Below, piece after piece: positions 1 to 7,657 of a stretch of DNA of 11,605 bases. The DNA comes from CAVOJV01 sp963696325. Its GTDB lineage: Bacteria; Pseudomonadota; Gammaproteobacteria; Competibacterales; Competibacteraceae. Numbering within the stretch: position 1 is the stretch's first letter; each line of letters begins with the position of its first letter. Position numbers and translations under genes: made by a program. The notes below the pieces were generated by a model, which was not told the origin of the DNA, ran no database searches, and was given only the letters and a program-made list of their open reading frames with translations. The stretch is from positions 1-11,605 of the forward strand of contig CAVOJV010000035.1 in assembly GCA_963696325.1 (NCBI GenBank), in the 5' to 3' direction.

Positions 1-36
1 AAGGCCAGGGACCAATGTCAATGGCTACCCAAACCC

Positions 37-59
37 GCGCCTATTTAGCGAATAGGTGC
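37..59 (-). terminator. weak stem-loop just downstream of the lipoprotein gene
   Basis: A hairpin lies five bases past the stop codon of the minus-strand lipoprotein gene. It has a six-pair core (CCTATT/AATAGG), a five-base loop, then one A-C mismatch and two further pairs. No T-run follows on the minus strand, so a rho-independent terminator is only a possibility. It could equally be an RNA 3'-end stabilising structure or chance. Confidence 0.3.
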
Positions 60-63
60 CAGT

Positions 64-1176
64 TTAACTTGCGGGCACGGTAATCACCGGGGCTTGTGGC
101 GTCACGCCGGTCTCGGCGAGCGAGGTTAGCAACAGCAAGAAGCTGAAAATGCTCTTGGAGCGGAAGTCGCGGTTATCGATCCAGAACCAGTGCTCGCTGT
201 AATGCACCGCGACAAACGCATTCGGCGGTGGCTCGGCCGCGGAGTGGATGTTCACCAGGGGCTGGTCGCGGGGTCCGCTGTCCAGGCCGGGCGGCGGAAT
301 GGGTAAGGTACGCCCGTCCTCGATGTCGGTGGCCGGCGCCTCCAGCCGGGCGCCCAGTTCGAGCAGAATCTCGAGCATGGAGCGGGTAAGCAGGGCCAGT
401 TCCTGAGCGTTGCGCGGGACGGCCCCAAAGGTCAGGTTCAGTTCCCGCGCGTCCGGCTGGAGGCCGAGCACGGTGCGGACGAAGCGACCATCCTGCTCGA
501 CCGCCGGGGTGACCTTGTCGCCGCGGATGGTGATGAGCGATGTTTCCTCCGGGCCGCGTTTCTCAAGCCGAAAGCCGATCGCTTCCGACAACTGCAGGCG
601 GCGTAGCGCCTCGAGCAGCGAGTAGAACGCCGGGTCGGCCTCCCGGCTCCCCAGCGGCCGGTTGGAGCGGTTGTAGATACCATTGATCGCGCGCACCGCC
701 AGCTGAAAGATCAGGTCTATCGGGTAGCCGGCCTGCACCAGCTGGAACACCGCCGCCGGCGCAATCGGCCGCAGCAGGCTGCGGGTGAACTTATCCCCTT
801 GCAGCGGCGTGTAGGAGATGGTGGGTCTATCGGTGTAGAGGCCGGTCGCTCCCACGGTGGCGCCCCGTCCCAGGGTGTCCGGAAGATTGGGGGTCAAGCC
901 GGACGAGACGGTGCCCAAGAGGCTCACCTGGCTCTGCAACTGGTAGGAGCTGATCACCGACGAGACCTCGAGAAACACCGGCGTATCGGCGTAGCGCAGC
1001 TTCACGATATTGAGCAGCATCTGCTCCTTCCAGGAGCTGGCGAGCGCTTCCGCATAATCCAGGCGATCCCGGTTCACGGAGCCGGCCCCGATGCTCGCAC
1101 AGGCCCCCAGCAGCATCAGCAGCGGCAGCCCCAGGGCGAGTTGCAGCAACCTGCTTAGATTACCTGGTTTCGACAT
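64..1176 (-). CDS. predicted lipoprotein of unknown function
   Basis: The 370-residue product begins with a lipoprotein signal: a short basic start, a hydrophobic stretch at residues 9-24, and a lipobox LLGAC with the lipidated cysteine at residue 26. The residue after Cys is Ala, not Asp, which favours outer-membrane sorting. The start at 1176 is supported by a GGGAG ribosome site seven bases upstream. The mature part opens with a block rich in conserved-looking residues (RDRLDYAEAL..SWKEQMLLNIVKLRY, residues 36-62) that I associate with a proteobacterial lipoprotein family of unknown function; this is from memory and unverified. No catalytic motif was found. The C-terminus has a hydrophobic patch (SIFSFLLLLTSLAETG). 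It lies 124 bases downstream of the patatin lipoprotein gene on the same strand, so the two may be co-transcribed. That it is a lipoprotein is likely; its role is unknown. Confidence 0.85.
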   Translation of the reverse strand: MSKPGNLSRLLQLALGLPLLMLLGACASIGAGSVNRDRLDYAEALASSWKEQMLLNIVKLRYADTPVFLEVSSVISSYQLQSQVSLLGTVSSGLTPNLPDTLGRGATVGATGLYTDRPTISYTPLQGDKFTRSLLRPIAPAAVFQLVQAGYPIDLIFQLAVRAINGIYNRSNRPLGSREADPAFYSLLEALRRLQLSEAIGFRLEKRGPEETSLITIRGDKVTPAVEQDGRFVRTVLGLQPDARELNLTFGAVPRNAQELALLTRSMLEILLELGARLEAPATDIEDGRTLPIPPPGLDSGPRDQPLVNIHSAAEPPPNAFVAVHYSEHWFWIDNRDFRSKSIFSFLLLLTSLAETGVTPQAPVITVPAS

Positions 1177-1300
1177 GGCTTTCTCCCTCGCTGGTTATGG
1201 CTGCCCCTGTTGTAGCTCAGGTGGCGGTAGGCCAGAACCAGGTCGCCCCAATCCCAACGGCAAACACCCGCCGCTGCGTCCAGCAAGTCGGCAGATCAGG

Positions 1301-2539
1301 TCATTTACCCGCGCCGGCGGTAGCAGCAAAACCCGGCGGGGTCTTCTGCCACTGGTAGCCCTTGGCCGCCATGTCGTAGCCCACGGTGTAGAGTTGGCGC
1401 ATGAACTCGGTGTCGAACTCTTCCTTGTGCGGCGCGTTGAAGCTGGCCGGGATATACGCCAGGTTGAAATCGACGCCGTCGCGTTGGGTGGTGAGATAAA
1501 TCCTATAGAGATCGCCGATCCCTTGAGTATGGATCAGCGAGGAGATCGCCCGCCCGGCGATGGTCATGGTGCTTCGCCCCACCTGCGCCCAGTCGGGGTC
1601 CAGCCGGCTGTTGCGGATCACGTACACCTGCCGCTCGCGTTGGGTCCCGGTCTTGCGCTCCATCGCCTTGATGTCCAGCGAGGGGGGGTAGACGAACACC
1701 TGCGCCGAAGCCCCGCCGTCCACGTGCATCTCCTGATACGGTTGACCGTCGAGCTCAACGTCGATCATGCTCGGCGGAAACGCGCCGGGGATCGCGGCGG
1801 AGGTCACCAGCAGGGTTCGAAACAGCGCCAGCGCCTTGGGATCGCGGCTGGCCGCGATCTTGGTCAGGTTCCAGATGATGCCCCGGCGCGCATCGAGGTC
1901 GGTGGTGCCCACCAGCAGCAAGCGCCCCTTGGCATATTCGGCGGCGATGGTATCCAGCAGCGCCTGATCCACCTGCTTGGCGATCAGCTTCCGCAGGGGC
2001 GCATTGTCAGCCATAGCGTCGCTGGTCAAGGCTGACAACATACTCCGTGGTTCCGCGATGTCTTTGGCGGAAATCGTGGTGTAAACCTCCTTCAGAGCGG
2101 CGTCGTAGGCCGGCCCCGCAAAGGCGAACGGCGCGCTCAGCGCCCCGGTGCTGACGCCGGTCACCAGTTTGAAGGTCGGCCGGTTACCAGCGGCCGTCCA
2201 GCCGTTCAGCAGCCCGGCGCCGAACGCGCCGTTGTCGCCGCCGCCGGAAATGGCGAGAAAGACCGCCGGGGGTAGTGGACCCCGGTGGCCGTTGGCCGCC
2301 AGGTAGGCTTGCTCGCGCTTGACCGACTCCAGACCCTCCCGAGCCATCGCGGCCATATCATCGGGGTTGCCGATGCGGTACCGGATATTCTCCAGCCCCG
2401 GAATTTGCGCCTGGTTCTGCAACTTTTCGGGCACCGCCGGTTGGCGCGGCGGCGTGGCGCAACCCGGCGCGAGCAACAGGACGACCAGTCCGATCAGAAC
2501 GGTAATTGTCGCGCGTGCGTTCGGTGCTATCAGTCGCAT
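1301..2539 (-). CDS. patatin-like phospholipase lipoprotein
   Basis: This 412-residue protein carries all patatin hallmarks. The oxyanion-hole glycine motif is SGGGDNGAFGAG (about residues 98-109), the nucleophile elbow is GVSTG with Ser130, and the catalytic aspartate lies in HVDGG (Asp274). Patatin-family enzymes are Ser-Asp dyad acyl hydrolases that release fatty acids from phospholipids or other acyl lipids. A lipoprotein signal precedes the domain: a hydrophobic stretch at residues 11-24 and lipobox APGC with Cys27. The enzyme is therefore probably anchored facing the periplasm or in the outer membrane. The start at 2539 is supported by GGAGGAAG seven bases upstream. The catalytic domain spans about residues 90-310, and the C-terminal 100 residues are unassigned. 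The next gene downstream also encodes a lipoprotein, suggesting a small envelope-directed operon. The substrate cannot be told from sequence. All key residues are present, so it should be active. Confidence 0.93.
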   Translation of the reverse strand: MRLIAPNARATITVLIGLVVLLLAPGCATPPRQPAVPEKLQNQAQIPGLENIRYRIGNPDDMAAMAREGLESVKREQAYLAANGHRGPLPPAVFLAISGGGDNGAFGAGLLNGWTAAGNRPTFKLVTGVSTGALSAPFAFAGPAYDAALKEVYTTISAKDIAEPRSMLSALTSDAMADNAPLRKLIAKQVDQALLDTIAAEYAKGRLLLVGTTDLDARRGIIWNLTKIAASRDPKALALFRTLLVTSAAIPGAFPPSMIDVELDGQPYQEMHVDGGASAQVFVYPPSLDIKAMERKTGTQRERQVYVIRNSRLDPDWAQVGRSTMTIAGRAISSLIHTQGIGDLYRIYLTTQRDGVDFNLAYIPASFNAPHKEEFDTEFMRQLYTVGYDMAAKGYQWQKTPPGFAATAGAGK

Positions 2540-2702
2540 GGTTCTTCCTCCATTGGCTATTGAATTTCACGATAGTTTAGACGATGCCATCAATGCCCGC
2601 GCCCCACAGGCCGTGCAGGCGCGGAGGCTTCGGGTTCCGTTGTGAACCGTCTCATAGCGACCGTGGCCGGCGGTGTCACGGGAACCGCAGACCGGGCAAA
2701 CC

Positions 2703-2798
2703 AGTGTCTAATTGCGATAAACAGCGATATGTGAAACTAGATAGGAGTCAAACACATGGGCACCATAATAATGGCGCTCATGTGTGCAATTAGACACT
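2703..2798. repeat. 96-bp nested inverted-repeat element
   Basis: Perfect 13-bp terminal inverted repeats (AGTGTCTAATTGC at 2703-2715 and its complement at 2786-2798) bound a 70-base interior. A second long hairpin (2752-2785) abuts the right repeat directly. It pairs ACACATGGGC with GCTCATGTGT (one G-T wobble), then CCAT with ATGG around an AATA loop. The 36 bases between left repeat and inner hairpin are unpaired by eye and include AGGAG eight bases before an ATG at 2755. The layout could be a small MITE, a structured RNA or a regulatory cruciform. No target duplication is visible, and I do not recognise the family. Confidence 0.6.
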
Positions 2799-2845
2799 AG
2801 CATCGTCGGCGTCTTCATCGCCCCAGTAGAACTCATCCAACGACC

Positions 2846-2884
2846 AGGCACAAGGGCAAATCCAGTGGTTCAAGCCCAGTGCCT
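2846..2884. terminator. stem-loop downstream of the glycosidase gene
   Basis: AGGCAC-aa-GGGC pairs with GCCC-a-GTGCCT around a 16-base loop. It starts 26 bases past the glycosidase stop codon in the minus direction. A run of six A on the plus strand lies at 2885-2890, so on the minus strand the T-run precedes rather than follows the stem. It is therefore not a textbook rho-independent terminator for the glycosidase transcript. It is a plausible 3'-end structure of that transcript. Confidence 0.35.
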
Positions 2885-2909
2885 AAAAAATGAGCGAAAG
2901 GTAAGTTGG

Positions 2910-5900
2910 TCAATACGTCATCACCCATTCCGCGGGATACTCGCGACAAGTGGCGCTGTCCGCATCGAAGGTCTCGATGGGTGTGCCATTGACCTCGACC
3001 TGAATCAGGGGACGCGGCAACGGCGGTTTGACGACGATTCCGCCTGTTGGCATCGCCAGATTGCCCGCCAGCATTAGGCGCAGGGTAGCAGAGTCCTCGC
3101 GGCGCAGGGTGTAGCTGAGCTTGCCGTAGTAGGTCGGAAGGTCCTTAACGACGACTCCGCCCGCGTCCAACCAGTCGTCGGCAATGCCCGCGGCAATGAC
3201 GAGCGCCTGATCGGCCTCGCGTTCATAGGCAAACAGGCTGCGGATCGAGAGGATATATTCCGCGCCTATCCAGCTGTGCGGCATATCGCCGATGAAGCTG
3301 GGGCCCTGTGGGGTCGCGCCAGGAGATTTCGGGCCATTGATTCCAGGGCGGAATCCGCCGGTCGGCCAGAAAGAACGCCAGCAGTTCCTGGACACAGTCC
3401 CGTTTACCGAGCCGCACCAGCGCGCCGATGATGCGGATCTCGTAAGCGCTGTAATTGTTCCAGGGAATGTTACCCCGCACGCGCTCGCGAAAGCCCGCCA
3501 GGTATTTGTCGAACATCTGCTCGACGGCGGCCCGGGAAGATGGTGCAGTTCGTCGATCGGGGCGATCGCGACGGCCGTGGCCGCCGGGTCGAAGTCGGCA
3601 AATTCCACCGAGCCGGGGATGAAATCCAGCTGGCGTTCCCGGATGATTGTATTCAGCGAGGCGTACAGGGTATCGCGGAAGTCATCTCGCAGGGCCGCCA
3701 GGCGGCGGGCCTGGGCTGGTCATCCAGGAGGACGGCCATCGCCGCGGCGTCCTTCAATCCGCGCAGCGCCCAGAAATCGTCCCAATAGGCATGAACGGGA
3801 TGGGCCATGTAGCCCTCGTGGCTCATCGATTCCGGCAACAGACCATAACAGGCGCGTTTCTCCGGCGTTCGATACTCCGGCGTCAGCCGCTGGTTGCGCA
3901 GGGCTTCCATATAGTCGACCGCTTTCAGGACGGCGGGCCACCGTTCGACCAGAAACGCCCGGTCCCCGCTGAAGCGATAATAGTCCATGATGGCGAAGAT
4001 GAACTCGCCCCAGCAGTCGTATTCCGGTAGCCACTCGGTGCCGTTGCGGCCCACGCAGTGAGGCAGATTGCCCTCCGCCGTCTGATAGCCGGCATACCAG
4101 CGGATGAACTCCCGGATGGCGTCGGTGCAGCCGACCCTCAGCAGCGCCGCCGCCATGAGGGCACCATCGCGAATCCAGGAGAGCGTGTAGCGGCGTGGGC
4201 CCGGCTGCAGGGCGGGACCGTCGCGATTGATCAGGATATGCGCGGCCGCCGTTTTGAGAGTATCGACAACGCTTTGTGCGTCTGGTGGCAGACGAATATC
4301 AACCATTCCCAGCCTGGTTTTCCACTGTTGAACGGCGATATTGAACTGCTCTGCGCCGGAAACGGCTTCAGGCAACCGATGACCGAGCTCACCGACCGGG
4401 ATCTCCGCCGATCCAAACGGAATCGCGAGAGTGATCTCCTGCGCCGAGCCTGGCGCAAGATCCAGGTCATAGCGCAGCGCGCCGGAGGCATAGCCGAAGT
4501 CGTCGATGACATGGGTTTGCGGCGGCAGTTCGCCGGTCGCCAGGTACTCCGTGATCGCTCCCTGGGCGAAGGTGGCCGCGCCGAACTGATTCGGGGTAGT
4601 CAAGGGAATCACCCGCTTGCGGCGATTTACCTGCACCCCGTCAGCGCCGTACGACAGCTCCCCGATCTGGCTGACGCCACCGAATTCCTGCCAGTTCTGC
4701 CAGGTCGGCGTCACCTGCAACGGCCGGACAGCGGCGAAAAAGCGCACCCGCCGGGTTTCATCGGTCAGGTTTTCCAGCCGATAGCGAAGGTACAGGACCG
4801 ATGCGCCGCACTCCCCGGTCGCAAAGGCCGTGGTTCTCAGTACCAGTTCTTTGCTTCGCCATTCCGACGACGGGATGGGCAGGTAACCTTCTTCCAGTTC
4901 CTGCTTGAGGGCGACGTCTGCCCAGCTGATCAGCTTTCCATCGGCATATAAGAAAGGTTCAATGGAGCAGGTGCCTTTGTCGATTTCCACCATGCCTTCT
5001 TCGTTGAACAAGGCCTGCGTCACATCCTCGCCGGTGCCTACCGGTGTCCAGTAAGTCTGACGTCCCAGCAGATATTTGGGGTAAAACCCTGGGGGTTGTT
5101 CTCGGGCGATGGCCTCAAAGAAGGCGTTGATGGAGCGGGAAAAGTCGTAGGGCCTGATCTCGATGCCGACGATGCCAAATCCCTGGGCCTGCCGGCTTTG
5201 GCACAGATCGAGCCGGAGATAGCGCGAGACGGTTTGCGGTGAATAAATGTAATTGCGCTCGCTTCCCGCCTGGCTGGTCGAATAAACGGTTTGCCACTGA
5301 GCGCAATTGCTGGAAATCTGGACTGCGAAAGCTCGCGCCTGCCAGTCCTTTTCCCAGTGAATCACCAGGCCGCCGTATTCCCGTTCCTGCTGGAAATCGA
5401 CCAGCAGCCACTGGGCAGCAGCGGAATCGCTGCGCCAACCCGTGGCGGCGGCTGGGTCGAACACATGCCGGGGTTCGTAACCTGGCCGTGCGCTGGAAGC
5501 CTGCACCTGTGGCGTGAGGCGATAGCTCGTGTCTTCGAAGCCCAACTCATCGATCCAGACCGTGCCCTGCCCACCCGGTCCGGCCGCAATCACCAGTTCG
5601 ATCGCGGCTACCTGAGTCGCCGGCCCGCCGCCCAGCGGCCCCCAAGCAAACTCGATCTGGTTGCTCTTGATCTCGACGAGTCGCCAGTCGGCGGGAAAGT
5701 CAAATGCATCCTGGCGGTAGCGCCAGACGTTCTGGTTAAGCGCATCCACCAGCTTGAACTCGAAGATGTTGCTTGGGGCGACGCCCCGAATGTAAAAGCT
5801 CAACGAATAGCTCTCCGGCAGCGTCAGCGCAAACAGCTTGCGCGCCACCACGAAACCCCCGCCGCCGTGGAAGTCGAAGTCCAGCCGCAGGGCGTCGCCG

Positions 5901-6001
5901 TGAGGCCCTCGATCCTGGGAGATGTCGAGTTGCGCCTGTCCCGAAGCGATGGCGTTCCAACCCGACACTTCTTCAAAGCTGTCTAACACTTCACTTTGCA
6001 T
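2910..6001 (-). pseudogene. frameshifted multidomain six-hairpin glycosidase-like gene (jelly-roll, discoidin, toroid)
   Basis: The start at 6001 (MQSEVLD) is supported by AGGAG seven bases upstream. No signal peptide is visible. Domains on the uninterrupted first 760 residues: a jelly-roll carbohydrate-binding-like module (about 1-155), an F5/8 type C/discoidin module (about 162-283), a beta-rich linker domain (about 300-560), then an alpha/alpha toroid with WIRDGA (about 609-614) and PEYDCWGEF (about 659-667), typical of six-hairpin glycosidases. The frame then breaks three times: near 3708-3718 (one base missing), at 3531-3536 (one G missing from CCCGGG) and at 3300-3303 (one G too many). 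Correcting all three restores a continuous frame of about 1030 residues to the stop at 2910, ending in EYPAEWVMTY. Segments between breaks are well conserved-looking, so damage is recent or due to sequencing error. The substrate and exact GH family are unresolved. Confidence 0.82.
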
Positions 6002-6014
6002 GGGTTCACTCCTC
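6001..6014 (-). promoter_or_regulatory. overlapping stop codon and ribosome site coupling ABC and glycosidase genes
   Basis: The last two Glu codons and TGA stop of the ABC gene (GAGGAGTGA) also form the AGGAG ribosome site (6009-6013) of the glycosidase gene, whose ATG occupies 5999-6001. Four bases separate stop and start. This arrangement is typical of translational coupling and indicates the two proteins are made together. Confidence 0.75.
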
Positions 6015-7574
6015 AACAATTTTTCCGGCTTCGATCGCTTTCCACGTCCACCCCCCATCCTCGGCTATTTCCAGAACCGCGTCATAAAAGTCAAGCGATG
6101 CAGCGCCTTCTCCGATAGTCAGGTAGCTGATCGAATTCTCTGAAAGCCGTTGCAGAATCTGGTCGACTTGATCGCGACTCAGGGCGGTGTCTGGCCGGTC
6201 CAGGAAGGCAAACCGTGGCGCGGCGAGGAGAAGATGAAGGCAGGCCAGGAGTTGCTGCTCGCTCAGCGAAAGCACCGTGTCCCAGTCCTGCTCCGTATCG
6301 AGCCCGCCTGTCCGAGCCAGGACCGCTTCGAGCTTCAACTCGCCCAGCATACAGAGGATCTGGTCGTCCGTAGGGGCGCGCTCCGGCTGGGGGCGTACGA
6401 GAACCTCTCGCAGCGTGCCCGGCGGCAAATAAGGCCGCTCGGCAAGCCAAAGCATGCCGTCCGCGCCGGGGCAGATGATCCGTCCTGCGCCGCTGGTCCA
6501 GACACCGGCGGTAGCCCTGAACAAGGCCACTTTCGCCGCTTCGTTCGCTCCCGCGATCAGTACCCTGGTTCCGTAGGGGATCGATACCGACAAATCCTTG
6601 AGCAGCGGCCGGCCATCCTGCGGCAACCGCAGCGTCAGCCCTTCATAAGCCACCCGCCCGTCTTCCTCGCTGATTTGGATTATGGACCCTGTGGTCGATG
6701 GCGTTTGCTCGACAGCCTCCACCAAGGCGTGGAGCCGCGCGACCACGGCGGTGAAGGAGGAAATTGACTGGAACTGGGTAACGATCAATGAGAACGCCCC
6801 CAGGAGCATCGAAAAGGCCATGGCCGACTGCGTGATCACGCCAAATTCGACTTCCCCGGCGATGAAGGACGGCGCCACGATCAAGGCGGGAATGATCTGG
6901 ATCAGCCAGTTGTAGCCCGTGGTGAAGAAGCCCAGATTGCGATTGACGACAAAGATCCGGCGCAAATTGCCCGTCAGTTCCTCAAGACGTCGCTGCAGCC
7001 GCACCGCGAACCTGTCCTCGCGGCGCGCCAGTTTCAGGGCTTCGGCGTGCTCCCGGACTTGAATGAGGGTCGATCTGAAGTTGGCCTCCTTGTCGAGCTG
7101 GTCGTAATTCAGTCTGATCAGCGGACGGCCCAGGGTGATCGTCAGATACGAACCGCCTGCGGCATACAGGACAGCCACGATGAACAGCAGCGGGCTCATC
7201 GACCACAGTACCCCGGAAAAAGCCACCACCGTGAAACTGCCATTAATCAGCATGAGTACGAAAGAAAGGGTGGTCACCGTGAAGGCGCGGACGTCATCGG
7301 CAATACGCTGATCGGGATTCTCGAGTGCCCCGGTGGCGTCCAGGCGGTAGTAAGTTCCCTGGGCGAGATAGTTAGTAATGGCGCGACGGGTAATAAATTC
7401 CCGCCAGAGCAGTCCGAGGTTTTCCTCGATAAATCGGGACACGACCGCCACGATGGTGGAGGCCGCGAAGACGCCGATATAGAGTAGGGCCTGCCAGATG
7501 AATTCAGCCTGGTTGCGGTCGGCAATCGCCGTCATGAAATTACGGCCAACGTAGCTGTTCACGACATTCATACC
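6006..7574 (-). pseudogene. SbmA/YddA-like ABC protein, 3' part (IS-disrupted; degenerate NBD)
   Basis: This holds codons 48-569 of an ABC protein of the ABC_membrane_2 type (SbmA/BacA, YddA, ABCD-like), with a fused permease and nucleotide-binding domain. The permease part contains family signatures such as NVVNSYVGRNFMTAI and ENPDQRIADDV with several hydrophobic segments. The NBD begins about 305 residues into this fragment. Its ATPase motifs are all altered: Walker A is GANEAAKVA, the Q-loop Gln is Glu (AERPYLPPGTLRE), the signature is LSLSEQQ, Walker B reads FLDRPDTALS with Arg in place of the catalytic Glu, and the H-loop His is Glu (TIGEG). The 5' end is missing because an IS lies directly upstream. 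An internal Met at 7571 could still start a 521-residue remnant, but no good ribosome site precedes it. Translationally coupled to the downstream glycosidase gene. The transported substrate is unknown. Confidence 0.9.
7532..7546. repeat. 15-bp direct repeat, copy in the ABC gene
   Basis: TCATGAAATTACGGC occurs here in the ABC reading frame (encoding GRNFM on the minus strand) and again at 7610-7624 inside the left end of the IS, in the same orientation and 78 bases away. Confidence 0.85.
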
Positions 7575-7581
7575 GCTTATC
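7575..7581. repeat. 7-bp target-site duplication, left copy
   Basis: GCTTATC directly flanks the IS on its left and recurs at 9401-9407 on its right. Removing the IS plus one copy joins codons ATA-AGC-GGT-ATG of the ABC gene in frame, which confirms that this is an insertion scar. Confidence 0.88.
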
Positions 7582-7600
7582 TCATCGTTCGCCCAATTTT
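7582..7600 (+). repeat. left terminal inverted repeat of the IS1634-type element
   Basis: 19 bases that pair imperfectly with 9383-9400. It starts immediately after the left GCTTATC target duplicate. Confidence 0.85.
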
Positions 7601-7609
7601 ACCCCCGGT

Positions 7610-7624
7610 TCATGAAATTACGGC
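7610..7624. repeat. 15-bp direct repeat, copy in the IS left end
   Basis: Identical to 7532-7546 in the neighbouring ABC gene. It sits just inside the left terminal repeat, upstream of the transposase start. Confidence 0.85.
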
Positions 7625-7657
7625 AAGCTACAGTCATTTGCCATCCTTTCATTGGCC

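Larger units (their letters stand above)
2540..2909. other. 370-base intergenic region without a convincing gene
   Basis: This gap separates the patatin start codon (2539) from the stop of the frameshifted glycosidase gene (2910). It should hold the patatin promoter, but I could not pick a convincing -35/-10 pair. Open frames across it are short, lack plausible products and overlap repeats. Visible structure: a CCGCGCC/GGCGCGG inverted repeat around 2599-2625, the nested inverted-repeat element at 2703-2798, and a stem-loop at 2846-2884. The stretch around 2700-2790 is visibly AT-richer than the surrounding coding DNA, which would fit a small inserted or independent element. Confidence 0.5.

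Noticed and set aside
1091..2035. Long plus-strand open frame across the lipoprotein and patatin genes
   Set aside because: It is antisense to two well-supported genes in GC-rich DNA and has no recognisable domain.
2703..2798. Similarity to an integron attC site (GTCTAAT...ATTAGAC ends)
   Set aside because: The core site should be GTTRRRY with an essential G, but here it is ATTAGAC. The outer repeats pair without the spacer and extrahelical bases of attC, and there is no integrase or cassette array.
2887..2898. AAAATGAGCGAA, identical to 12 bases of the IS1634-type right end (9383-9394)
   Set aside because: Similarity does not extend in either direction and no transposase remnant is nearby. 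Too short to call a relic end.
4058..4951. Long plus-strand open frame inside the glycosidase region
   Set aside because: It is a shadow of the minus-strand glycosidase coding sequence with no domain or ribosome site of its own.
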